Of a stretch of 7,881 bases of DNA, positions 1 to 7,226 are shown in pieces. How positions within the stretch are numbered: the first letter of the stretch is position 1; each line of letters begins with the position of its first letter. A program made the translations under genes and the position numbers. The stretch comes from Lentisphaeria bacterium. GTDB lineage: Bacteria > Verrucomicrobiota > Lentisphaeria > Oligosphaerales > PUNB01. Where the stretch lies: positions 1-7,881 of the forward strand of contig SLNM01000145.1 in assembly GCA_007133055.1 (NCBI GenBank), read 5' to 3'. The notes under the pieces are model-generated. The model saw only the letters and a list, made by a program, of their open reading frames with translations, was not told the origin of the DNA and did no database searches.

Positions 1-58
1 GAAATCGGTTGAATTTTAGCGGTGGCCTTTTCATGAAGTCGTTAATATAGTACAGGCT

Positions 59-3000
59 ATGCAGAATATCAATCTTGCCATACGCAAAAACCTTCCGCTC
101 AGCGGGGTCGAGCTGCTGATCGCCGGGTTTGCCACGCTCTTGCGCATACTGCTGGCGGGATTGCCGGTCGGGGTCGGCAATCAGGCTTTGCATATTGTCT
201 TCATCGAGTTTCTGCGCGACCCGCTGCTCTTTCACGGTGACTTGATGGTGGAGACCCTGCCGCTTTTTTCCACTTGGTTTTTTCATGTCTTCGCCTGGTT
301 GCTGCCGGTTTCGGCGGACGTGCCAACAGCTCTGGCGACAGCCCATATACTGACTACCTGGCTGACATTTGCAGCCATGATCGCCCTGGTTCGCGGAATT
401 TGGCCGGACACCCGTCTGCCCTGCCTGATCCTGATACCGCTGGTGGGGCTGTCTCTGTTCGGCCTGGCCGAATCCCCGTTGAACCCGCTGGCGTTCTCCC
501 ATACCAGCCTGGCTTTTGCATTATCCCTGGTCGGACTGAATTTGCTGGTGCGGCAGAGGATTGTCCCGGCGCTGGCAATGGTCGGCCTGCTGGTCAATAT
601 TCATTTGCTTACCGCCGCCTATTTGGCGGCACTTACGGGAGCCTGGGCGTTATGGCGGCTGCGCACTTTGCCACGCAGGCGGTTCCTGTGCGGTCTTGGC
701 GCGGCCATTCTGCTGGCTCTGCCCATGGCCTGGCCGCTGTGGCGAAGTTCGGGGGGGTTCGACGCGGAATGGATAGCTTTGGTCGAGCTGCGCTCGGCCC
801 ATCATGTTTTCAGTTCCACATGGTGGAGAGTCGGCGACCCGACGGTCGGGTTGTTTGCCTTATGGATCGGCTGGGCGGCACTGGCCCGAGGCCTGGCCGG
901 GGGTAACAGCCGGCACACCGATCCATGGCTGGCGGCGGCAGCGGCTCTGATGGCCGTCGGCTGGCTTGGCTCCGAGCTGGTTCCGGTTCCTTTGATTATG
1001 CGGGCGCAGCTTTTTCGGATTTCCGGCTATGTCGTGGTGGTGGCTCTGCTGCTGACCGTGCGTGCGGCGGACCTCCACCTTCGGCCAGGACCGGAGTTCA
1101 GGCCCGCTGTTCGCCTTCCGATTATCATTGCAACTCTGCTGTTCGCCGCGATTGTCTGGCTTCCTTTCGGTCGGCCGCTGGCGGCGCCGGCGCTGCTGCT
1201 CGCCGCCTGGCTCGGCTGCGCGAACAGGCGGCTTGCCCCGGGCGAGGCATTGGTCGTCGGTTCGGCTGTGGTGGTGGTCACCCTTTCCGACATTCACTTG
1301 CACACTGGTTTTTGGCAGCCTGCTCTGGCATCGGCGCCCGCCGTCGAGTCCGTCCTCTGGCTGGCGGCCATCGCGGTGGCGGTTTTTTCCACTCGCTGGT
1401 CCGGATACTACCGATGGCTGCTGCCGCTGGGTGCGCTGTCCCTTATGGCGGGCGGACTGTTCTTCCGGTCCGAAACAACGACGGTTCCGGATCACTGGCA
1501 GGACATTCAGCGGCAGACCCGCCGCCACACGCCTCTGGACGCGATGATCCTGACACCGACTCGCCAGAGCGGATTCCGACTCGGTTCCAGACGGGCCATT
1601 GTCGGCGAGTGGCGAGACGGCACCCAGCAGTTTTTCGATCCGGAATTCGCCGTGCTTTGGAGTCAGAGGATGGCGGCGCTGGAGCCTGATACAACCAGCG
1701 ACTACACTGCCGCTGAGTGGATGCAGGCGGCAGAGACCTGGGGGGCGGATTATTTGGTTCTGCCCAATGACCCCCAAATGCCGCTGGTGCGAGTGGCCGA
1801 AAACGAAGCCTGGATGCTTTGTCGCCCCGAACGTCCGCCGCCGCCACCCCTGCCCGAGCCGCCGGACAATGCCATTGACCCTGAAGACTGGCTGGAGCAG
1901 GAGAGATTCATGGTCGAGGTGGTGAAACCAAACCTGGACCGTTATCGCACTTCCAAGCTGACCCTGCGGGTGCTGGCCCCGGAGGGAAATCCGCTGCCCC
2001 ATACCCAAGTCGAGGTGCAGCAGACCGGCCGGGATTTTCATATTGGTTCGTCCCTCAACCATTTCGCCGAACCGGCCGCCCACTCGCGCGAGTTCAAAGC
2101 GCCGCTGGTACATGAGAGGGAACTCGAGATGTTCCTGCAAGTTTTCAATTATTCGGTGATCCCCTACTCCGCCAAGTGGGCGACCATCGAGCCGGTGGAG
2201 GGACAGCGCGGCATGGAGGCTCTGGATCGATATGTCGAGTGGGCTGTACAGCATCAAGTGGCCATTGAATTTCATTTTGTCACCGGATACGAACCACCCT
2301 GGCTGCGGAACAGGACACCGGCCGAACAACAGGCGGCTCTGCTGCGCCATGCCGAAGACCTGATCGAACGCTATGGCGACCGGATTTCACTCTGGCAGAT
2401 AGTCAATGAACGACGCCTGCAATCTCTGGCTGCGCCCGTATTCGAAATGTTCGAGGAAAAATTGCCGGATGCACAGCTTGGAGTCAGCCACTGCGCACGC
2501 TTCTATTCCAGCCGCCAGGGAGCCCGACGGCTACGGGACCTGATGCGTGGCTGGGACTCGGTGGAGGAGCTGCAAAGGCAGGGAGCAAGAGTCGACTATT
2601 TCGGAGTCCATGCCCACCGACCATTCGGTACTTGGTGGGACCCGCGTACCATATACGAAGTGCTGGATCTGTACCAGGCCAGGAATATGCGGGTGCGGGT
2701 GACCGAAACCGGGATATCATACGCCGGAAAAATCGAGGGCTCAGTTTTGGAAGGAGAATGGAATGAAGAACGGCAGGCGGATTACCTGCGCCGGTTCCTG
2801 ACCGTGCTATACAGCCACCCCAACGTGGACGGAGTGAATTTCTGGGGGTTCGGACCGCACAATTGGCAGTCTAACATCGGGTTGCTGGACGAACAATACG
2901 AGCCGCGCCCGGCTTTCCTCGAGCTGTATCGGCTGGTCAATCAGCAGTGGCGCACCCATGAACGGCTGCGAACCAATCGGACCGGCACCGTCCGTTTCTC

Positions 3001-3136
3001 CGGGTTTCACGGTGAATACCGAATCCATGCACGTCTGCCGGACGGGAGCCGGGCAAGCGCCGAGTTCCGACTGGGACCGGAGACGCCGGCGGAAATATCC
3101 ACGACCCTTGCCGCGGAGCACTTGATGACCAGATAG
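59..3136 (+). CDS. Polytopic membrane protein (DUF6798/GT-C-like) fused to a C-terminal GH10-like glycoside hydrolase
   Basis: 1025 residues. Residues 1-470 are a series of hydrophobic helices. The early segment GNQALHIVFIEFLRDP and the later soluble segment (about 478-590, with TPLDAMILTPTRQSGFRLGS) recall DUF6798/GT-C-like membrane proteins. A proline linker (593-602) leads to a small beta domain (about 635-665, with FHIGSSLN), then a GH10-like barrel. The barrel has acid/base WQIVNE (E784), nucleophile VTETG (E883), GVHAHRP (H851/H853) and FWGFGPHNW (W929). The 99-residue spacing between the glutamates is close to the GH10 norm. A short beta domain (about 975-1020) closes the protein. GH10 enzymes retain stereochemistry and usually cut xylan; here the substrate is unknown, and the barrel is probably periplasmic or surface-exposed. 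An in-frame TAG at 17-19 bounds the frame upstream. The ATG has only a weak AGG two bases before it, and a TAATAT at 43-48 might be a -10 element. The GH10 call is strong, the membrane family call moderate. Confidence 0.88.
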   Translation: MQNINLAIRKNLPLSGVELLIAGFATLLRILLAGLPVGVGNQALHIVFIEFLRDPLLFHGDLMVETLPLFSTWFFHVFAWLLPVSADVPTALATAHILTTWLTFAAMIALVRGIWPDTRLPCLILIPLVGLSLFGLAESPLNPLAFSHTSLAFALSLVGLNLLVRQRIVPALAMVGLLVNIHLLTAAYLAALTGAWALWRLRTLPRRRFLCGLGAAILLALPMAWPLWRSSGGFDAEWIALVELRSAHHVFSSTWWRVGDPTVGLFALWIGWAALARGLAGGNSRHTDPWLAAAAALMAVGWLGSELVPVPLIMRAQLFRISGYVVVVALLLTVRAADLHLRPGPEFRPAVRLPIIIATLLFAAIVWLPFGRPLAAPALLLAAWLGCANRRLAPGEALVVGSAVVVVTLSDIHLHTGFWQPALASAPAVESVLWLAAIAVAVFSTRWSGYYRWLLPLGALSLMAGGLFFRSETTTVPDHWQDIQRQTRRHTPLDAMILTPTRQSGFRLGSRRAIVGEWRDGTQQFFDPEFAVLWSQRMAALEPDTTSDYTAAEWMQAAETWGADYLVLPNDPQMPLVRVAENEAWMLCRPERPPPPPLPEPPDNAIDPEDWLEQERFMVEVVKPNLDRYRTSKLTLRVLAPEGNPLPHTQVEVQQTGRDFHIGSSLNHFAEPAAHSREFKAPLVHERELEMFLQVFNYSVIPYSAKWATIEPVEGQRGMEALDRYVEWAVQHQVAIEFHFVTGYEPPWLRNRTPAEQQAALLRHAEDLIERYGDRISLWQIVNERRLQSLAAPVFEMFEEKLPDAQLGVSHCARFYSSRQGARRLRDLMRGWDSVEELQRQGARVDYFGVHAHRPFGTWWDPRTIYEVLDLYQARNMRVRVTETGISYAGKIEGSVLEGEWNEERQADYLRRFLTVLYSHPNVDGVNFWGFGPHNWQSNIGLLDEQYEPRPAFLELYRLVNQQWRTHERLRTNRTGTVRFSGFHGEYRIHARLPDGSRASAEFRLGPETPAEISTTLAAEHLMTR

Positions 3137-3271
3137 ATATCGTTCTGGTTTGAGTCGCGTTCCGCGAATCGCCGGTAATGCGGTCGTCCTCGGACGTATC
3201 GGTAGCCTAGTGCGTTCTACCGCTTGCATACCTACGCCCCCTATGTTCTTTTCCTGACCACCTATCCTGCC
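3137..3271. other. Convergent intergenic spacer with a weak hairpin
   Basis: This spacer lies between the stop codons of two convergent genes. A short inverted repeat, TCGCG-TTC-CGCGA (3155-3159/3163-3167), can be extended by two pairs past a mismatch to 3152-3170. Neither side has a run of T, so it is at best a weak or Rho-assisted transcription end. I see no other gene or RNA here. Confidence 0.4.
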
Positions 3272-5791
3272 TTATTGCTCTCTGCTGTCAAACCGAACGA
3301 TTACATAAGCATCGGAAATGGGGATGCTAACATTCCCTTCGGCATCCGCGTAAAAGCGGCCAGGAACGCGATCGAGTTCATCTCCGTATTCATCCATATC
3401 TATATATTCGCTCAGATCGGTTATGCCGAGTCGGAAGCCATTTGGCAGGCTGTAATGGGCTATACGCGGAACTCCATCCTTCACCTCATAACTTGAGAGG
3501 ACGGAACGATCGCCGATTTTGTGGATCGCAAGCGAGTATGTGCTGTGCCTGTTTGGAAGATGTGCCGTCCATATCCTGTTACCATCGTAATCATAAGCCT
3601 TGATCCCCTGGGTATCCCGGTAGAAAAGCATCTCTTCGTCATCCCGGAATAGTACAGGATGGTGTGGTCTCCTTCCGAAAGCCCTTCTCCCCTCCCACTC
3701 AACAGGACCCCGTCCTTCAATATGCAGCGTGTAGTTGTGTCTGTGTCTTTCGTCTTCCGGCCGATAGCAGGTCAAAAGGTGTCTTCCATCGCGAGAAACA
3801 AAATGTCTATAATTTGCCTGGTTTTCTGGAAAACTGTATTCATACTGAACAGCCCCCCTTGAGTCATATCTTGTAAGACAACTTGCTCCAAAACCTCTCC
3901 GAGTCCAAATTGTATTGCCATTTATACATGCATCTACTAGAATATTACCTGGGTGTTGGGTCAAAGTCTGCTTCCCTTCTTGGTCATATCGATAGATTGT
4001 GTACTTGGTACCAACAGGTCCAAAAGCAAAAGGGCGGGTAATCACTGCGTTATCCAGGGTTCCGACTATCCGTTCCCTAAAACCAGGCCTTATGTCCACT
4101 TCTATGTCCAATTTCAGATCTCCTCTTCGGTCAAACACCTTTACGGTTGTTTTTTCGCCCACTCCTGGGGTATGCGCCACCAAAAAATCCTCGGTGTATC
4201 TATTGACGATGACCCTCGCATCTTCCGCCTTGACTCTCTTTACGATCTCCCCTTTTTCATCGACCACCACAACCACTTCCTCATCACGGTCGTGATAAAC
4301 CGACCTTCCAGTCATTCTGGCCCGTTGCGCGGGGGAAAGTTCAGCGCGGTAGGACACCGAGATGGTTTCTGCTTTAAATTGCCTCTCACCGGTTTCCCAT
4401 TTTCCCTTTGTCAGTATACTGACATCTGCTTCAGTCACGCAGTTGTACTTGATGTTTATGTCTTTATCCACGTCTCTCAGGGAATCCGATTCTTTGCGGC
4501 TAAGGCAGATGTACCTGAGATCCAACTCCTGCAAGCTTTCCAAACCGTTCAGGTGCCTCAACCCTGTGCCAGTTATGTTTGTATATCTGAGATCCAGTTC
4601 CTGCAAGTTCCCCAGACCTTTCAGATGCTTCAATCCTGCATCGGTTATTTCGGTGTTCCAGAGGCTAAGCCTCTGCAGGTTATCCAATTTTTTCAGATGC
4701 ACAAGTCCCTTGTCGGTTATATCAGTGCGCCAAAGACTGAGCCTCTGCAAGTTATCCAGTTCCTCCAGATGCTCCAGTTCCTTATCAACTACTTCAGTGT
4801 CTCTGAGGCAAAGCTTCTCTAAGTTATCCAACCCCATCAGGTACTCTAACCCTTCACCGGTCAGGCCTGTGTAACAGAGGTGTAACTCCCTCAGATTATC
4901 CAAATCTTTCAAATGCTTCAGACCCTCATCGGTTATATCGGTGTCTCTGAGACTGAGATACCGCAAGTTAACCAAGTCACTTAGATGCTCCAGGCCTTCA
5001 TAGGTTATATTGGTGCGCCGGAGCCGAAGCTCATGCAAGTTGTTCAGCGTCCTGAGGTACTTAAATCCATTGCCGGTTACATCAGTATAACTGAGGTTAA
5101 GCTCCCGCAGATTATCCAGATTATTCAGATATTCCAGTCCGGCATCAGTTATATCGGTTGCCCTGAGGTTAAGCACCTGCAAATTTCGCAGTTCCCCCAG
5201 ATATTTAACTCCCGCATCGGTTACGTTTGTATAACTAAGGTTAAGCTCCCGCAGATTATCCAGGCCTTTCAGATGTTTCACTCCCGCATCGGTTATATCA
5301 GTGGTTGTTAGGGCAAGGTTCTGCAAATTACCCAACCCTTTCAGATACTTAAGACTTGCATCCGTTATGGGATTGAATCGAATGTCAAGCGTTTTCAGAT
5401 TCGTTAGTCCAGAGAGAGCCTCGATGTCTGTTAAGTCATTGCTGTGAATATTGAGCTGTTCCAGATTACCGCAAAACTCCAATCCTTCTAATACCTCAAT
5501 ATTACTCATTGATGCATTAAGTGAAGTCAGAGCCACCAGATCTAGCTCCTTTATATCGCCCTCCGGCACGTCAATCTCTTTCCGCACCCTCGCTTCAAGA
5601 TTTTCATCGGTAAACTCAACTGTCACGGTTACTTCAATTTCTTCCGTATAGCCTTCACCACCCACAAGAGGGTTTCCTTGTGCGTCCGTAATATCTTCGC
5701 CTGTAGCATCTATCAATACCAGAACGAAAAACGTCAGAAAAAGACTCAAAACAAAAACTTTAAAATTCCTCGCCTTCCTTGAAATGTCCAT
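3272..5791 (-). CDS. Exported leucine-rich-repeat protein with a propeller-like C-terminal region
   Basis: 839 residues from the ATG at 5791. AAAGGTG lies 6 nt upstream; a GTG at 5800 would add three residues. A hydrophobic stretch (about 10-29) with basic residues before it is a signal peptide or N-terminal anchor, without a clear cleavage site. Residues 60-108 resemble the cap of internalin-type LRR proteins (FTDENLEARVRKEI). One 22-residue SDS22-like repeat follows (109-130), then twelve 24-residue repeats (131-418) of pattern NLxxLxLxxTxITDxGLxHLxxL, and a degenerate last unit (419-442). The C-terminal 400 residues repeat a [VFY]D-x-x-G turn at least five times (VDEKGEI, FDRRGDL, YDQEGKQ, YDSRGAV, YDYDGNRIW), as in PQQ/WD-like beta-propeller blades. 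LRRs normally bind other proteins; no catalytic motif is visible. The ligand is unknown. GC is much lower than in neighbouring genes, which suggests horizontal acquisition or distinct selection. Confidence 0.9.
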   Translation of the reverse strand: MDISRKARNFKVFVLSLFLTFFVLVLIDATGEDITDAQGNPLVGGEGYTEEIEVTVTVEFTDENLEARVRKEIDVPEGDIKELDLVALTSLNASMSNIEVLEGLEFCGNLEQLNIHSNDLTDIEALSGLTNLKTLDIRFNPITDASLKYLKGLGNLQNLALTTTDITDAGVKHLKGLDNLRELNLSYTNVTDAGVKYLGELRNLQVLNLRATDITDAGLEYLNNLDNLRELNLSYTDVTGNGFKYLRTLNNLHELRLRRTNITYEGLEHLSDLVNLRYLSLRDTDITDEGLKHLKDLDNLRELHLCYTGLTGEGLEYLMGLDNLEKLCLRDTEVVDKELEHLEELDNLQRLSLWRTDITDKGLVHLKKLDNLQRLSLWNTEITDAGLKHLKGLGNLQELDLRYTNITGTGLRHLNGLESLQELDLRYICLSRKESDSLRDVDKDINIKYNCVTEADVSILTKGKWETGERQFKAETISVSYRAELSPAQRARMTGRSVYHDRDEEVVVVVDEKGEIVKRVKAEDARVIVNRYTEDFLVAHTPGVGEKTTVKVFDRRGDLKLDIEVDIRPGFRERIVGTLDNAVITRPFAFGPVGTKYTIYRYDQEGKQTLTQHPGNILVDACINGNTIWTRRGFGASCLTRYDSRGAVQYEYSFPENQANYRHFVSRDGRHLLTCYRPEDERHRHNYTLHIEGRGPVEWEGRRAFGRRPHHPVLFRDDEEMLFYRDTQGIKAYDYDGNRIWTAHLPNRHSTYSLAIHKIGDRSVLSSYEVKDGVPRIAHYSLPNGFRLGITDLSEYIDMDEYGDELDRVPGRFYADAEGNVSIPISDAYVIVRFDSREQ
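4538..5401 (-). repeat. Twelve tandem 72-bp units encoding 24-residue LRRs
   Basis: The coding DNA repeats every 72 bp. Copies are diverged, but some share exact blocks. The 25-bp block at 5239-5263 recurs identically at 5095-5119, a distance of 144 bp or two units. AGCCTCTGCA at 4668-4677 recurs at 4740-4749, one unit away. The two-unit spacing of the best match suggests that pairs of repeats have been duplicated or converted together. A thirteenth, degenerate unit follows from 4537 downwards. Confidence 0.9.
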
Positions 5792-5797
5792 AATTTT

Positions 5798-5804
5798 CAC
5801 CTTT
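5798..5804 (-). promoter_or_regulatory. Ribosome binding site of the LRR gene, overlapping the stop of the small ORF
   Basis: The minus strand reads AAAGGTG followed by 6 nt and ATG at 5791. Its first As belong to the TAA stop (5805-5803) of the preceding 35-codon ORF. This arrangement is typical of translational coupling, and it favours the ATG at 5791 over the GTG at 5800, which lies inside the site. Confidence 0.55.
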
Positions 5805-5910
5805 ATTTATTCCCCTCATACACAATTCTGTCTGGAATCTGCGTGGTGGCCCGGGCGGTGGACGCCAGGCATATTACAAGCAGGGCTGCGGCTATTATTA
5901 TGCTTTTCAT
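5803..5910 (-). CDS. Short secreted-peptide ORF, probably the 5' remnant of a larger gene
   Basis: The ORF encodes 35 residues: MKSIIIAAALLVICLASTARA, split here as a Met-Lys start, a hydrophobic core of about 14 residues and a likely A-R-A cleavage site, followed by TTQIPDRIVYEGNK. GAGG (5919-5922) lies 8 nt before the ATG. The ORF starts 15 nt after the stop of the PstS-like gene and ends just before the LRR start, so it probably belongs to the same transcript. The mature start, IPDRIVYEG, resembles from memory the first residues after the signal peptide in larger secreted proteins of unknown function (an IPDKIIYNGKEY-like pattern). A signal peptide with only 14 residues behind it suggests a truncated gene. 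The alternative is a genuine small secreted peptide. The reading frame is certain; the interpretation is not. Confidence 0.5.
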   Translation of the reverse strand: MKSIIIAAALLVICLASTARATTQIPDRIVYEGNK

Positions 5911-5925
5911 TCTGTTCGCCTCGTC

Positions 5926-7029
5926 TCATTCTTCCCGCAGCGGCACATAGCCGGTCTCGGCGATCACGCTCTGGCCTTCCTCGGTCAGCAGCCAGTCGCG
6001 GAGCCGGGCGGCGGGATGCTCCGGATCGAGGTCCTTGCGCGTGACCGCATATACCTTCGTCACCCACGGATACGAGCCGTCGGCAATGGTTTCACGGGAC
6101 GGCATCACGCCGTCGACGGCGAACATTTCCACCGGCGATTCCGGTTCTGTATCCCCGGGCGCCCTGGGATCAATTGTGGTCAGCGGCGCCATGTATACCT
6201 GGTAATAATAAAACGTAAAGCCGACCCCCTGCGGATCGTCATAGAGCCGGTTGAAGGGTCCCATCATCCCAAACGTTTCCATGATGCCGCGTCCTGCAAT
6301 GACCTCGCGATCTTTCATCACCAGCGTCAGGAGCGTTTCCTGGCTGCCGGAGTTCGGGTTGCGGGTGTAGGCGTGAATGGCTGCGTCCGGACCGTCGACC
6401 TGCTCCCAGTTATCTATGCGGCCGCGATCTCCGTCCTCAGCCCGCGTGTAGATATCCCGCACTTGTTCGGCAGTCAATTCGGCAACCGGGTTGTCTTTGT
6501 GACGCAGGAAGACAAAGGCGTCGAGCGCGATTGGGGTGACGTCCAGTTCGATCCCATGCTCCTCCATGAGCTTGATCTCGTCCGGGCTCGGCAGACGGCA
6601 CTCGTAAATGAGATCGGCCTGCCCTTCGATCAGTCGCCTGTAGGCGGTGTGCGTGCCGCGGTGGCGGAGTTTCTGTCCGTACAGGGATAAAGTTGATCTG
6701 ACCAGAGTCACATTATCTCGTTCGCCCTCCCGCTCGCCGTTCTCCACCGGCCATAGCCGCCTTTCATTTTCAAGGGGAAGGGTCAGCCACGCGGGATGCA
6801 GTCCCAGCAGCCGCGCCGCCACCCACACACCGAGCGGCTCGGCGGAGGTTGAACCGTCGGTGACGGGATAGGAGTCCTCATCCAAGTCCAGCCCCTCGGG
6901 CACCGGCAGGCCTCCGGGTTGAGCAGCGATCTCGCCGGGCCTGACTATCGGTTCCGGCAGGGAAGCATTCGCCTCCACAGGATAACTCAGCAAAACAGCG
7001 ACAATTCCGATTGTTAAAAAAGCTTTCAT
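5926..7029 (-). CDS. PstS-like periplasmic substrate-binding protein
   Basis: 367 residues from the ATG at 7029. GGAGAG (7034-7039) lies 4 nt upstream and a clean signal peptide follows (MKAFLTIGIVAVLL, cleavage near residue 23, no lipobox cysteine). An upstream ATG at 7077 would bury this signal behind 16 polar residues and has its GGAG only 2 nt away. Family marks of PBP_like_2/PstS proteins are DGSTS (58-62), which in the family helps bind phosphate; ALDAFVFLRHKDNPV (168-182); LTAEQVRDIY (185-194) with NW (207-208); RNPNSGSQ (223-230), matching the R-x-SGT ligand loop with S for T; and the C-terminal WLLTEEGQSVIAETGYVPL segment. It likely captures phosphate or a related oxyanion in the periplasm. 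No pstC, pstA, pstB or phoU is nearby, so it is an orphan here; it may serve a distant transporter or act in sensing or adhesion. Confidence 0.85.
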   Translation of the reverse strand: MKAFLTIGIVAVLLSYPVEANASLPEPIVRPGEIAAQPGGLPVPEGLDLDEDSYPVTDGSTSAEPLGVWVAARLLGLHPAWLTLPLENERRLWPVENGEREGERDNVTLVRSTLSLYGQKLRHRGTHTAYRRLIEGQADLIYECRLPSPDEIKLMEEHGIELDVTPIALDAFVFLRHKDNPVAELTAEQVRDIYTRAEDGDRGRIDNWEQVDGPDAAIHAYTRNPNSGSQETLLTLVMKDREVIAGRGIMETFGMMGPFNRLYDDPQGVGFTFYYYQVYMAPLTTIDPRAPGDTEPESPVEMFAVDGVMPSRETIADGSYPWVTKVYAVTRKDLDPEHPAARLRDWLLTEEGQSVIAETGYVPLREE

Positions 7030-7033
7030 GCCA

Positions 7034-7039
7034 CTCTCC
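7034..7039 (-). promoter_or_regulatory. Ribosome binding site of the PstS-like gene
   Basis: The minus strand reads GGAGAG, then TGGC, then ATG at 7029. This site decides the start codon, because it precedes the Met that opens a proper signal peptide. Confidence 0.6.
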
Positions 7040-7088
7040 AATACCTTGCTTTTGACTCCATGACTGCGTGTCTTCATGACTCCGGGGC

Positions 7089-7173
7089 GAGCCGCCTACG
7101 CCGTCACGGGGGTTATCCCCGTGGAGCGAGTGCTTGATGAAAAAGCCGGAGACCGGCTTCCTCCAGGCGGCTC
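7089..7173. repeat. Compact palindromic element with outer stem and two inner hairpins
   Basis: A perfect 9-bp inverted repeat, GAGCCGCCT (7089-7097) and AGGCGGCTC (7165-7173), encloses two perfect hairpins. The first is CACGGGG/CCCCGTG (7105-7111/7117-7123, 5-nt loop). The second is AAGCCGG/CCGGCTT (7143-7149/7153-7159, 3-nt loop). Together they could fold as a three-way junction. It sits between the A2M and PstS-like genes. It could be a REP-like dispersed repeat, a structured leader of the PstS-like gene, or a terminator with extra structure. The base pairing is seen directly; the role is not known. Confidence 0.55.
7140..7159 (-). terminator. Candidate Rho-independent terminator after the alpha-2-macroglobulin gene
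   Basis: On the minus strand a GC-rich stem, GCCGG-TCT-CCGGC, runs directly into TTTTT (7144-7140). It lies about 145 nt past the A2M stop codon and upstream of the PstS-like gene, which would separate the two transcripts. The stem is short and the T run is only five, so efficiency is uncertain. Confidence 0.5.
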
Positions 7174-7226
7174 TCCGAGCCGGAATTGCCGCACTCCAAA
7201 GCGCCTGCGGCGCGGTTTAACAATCA

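Noticed and set aside
925..1689. A 254-codon plus-strand frame overlapping the membrane domain
   Set aside because: It is an out-of-frame reading of the real gene, rich in Gly, Arg and Ala and lacking recognisable motifs.
860..2350. A 496-codon open frame on the minus strand
   Set aside because: It lies entirely inside the plus-strand GH10 fusion gene, its translation is rich in Arg, Gln, Pro and His with no family motif, and such antisense frames are common in GC-rich genes.
3953..4822. A 289-codon plus-strand frame with repetitive protein
   Set aside because: It is the antisense shadow of the 72-bp LRR repeats; the periodicity comes from the LRR gene on the other strand.
4538..5401. Regularly spaced repeats that could suggest a CRISPR array
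   Set aside because: The 72-bp units are contiguous, diverged and in frame, and they encode LRR consensus residues. There are no identical repeats separated by unique spacers.
5816..6067. Small overlapping frames on both strands at the PstS 3' end
   Set aside because: They overlap the PstS-like gene and the small signal-peptide ORF out of frame and show no supporting motif or ribosome site.
7030..7077. An upstream in-frame ATG at 7077 for the PstS-like gene
   Set aside because: It would put 16 polar residues before the signal peptide and its GGAG is only 2 nt from the ATG. The ATG at 7029 has GGAGAG at a workable distance.
7089..7173. A tRNA-like fold for the nested hairpin element
   Set aside because: There are only two inner hairpins, no T-loop GGTTCAA-like sequence and no anticodon arm geometry.
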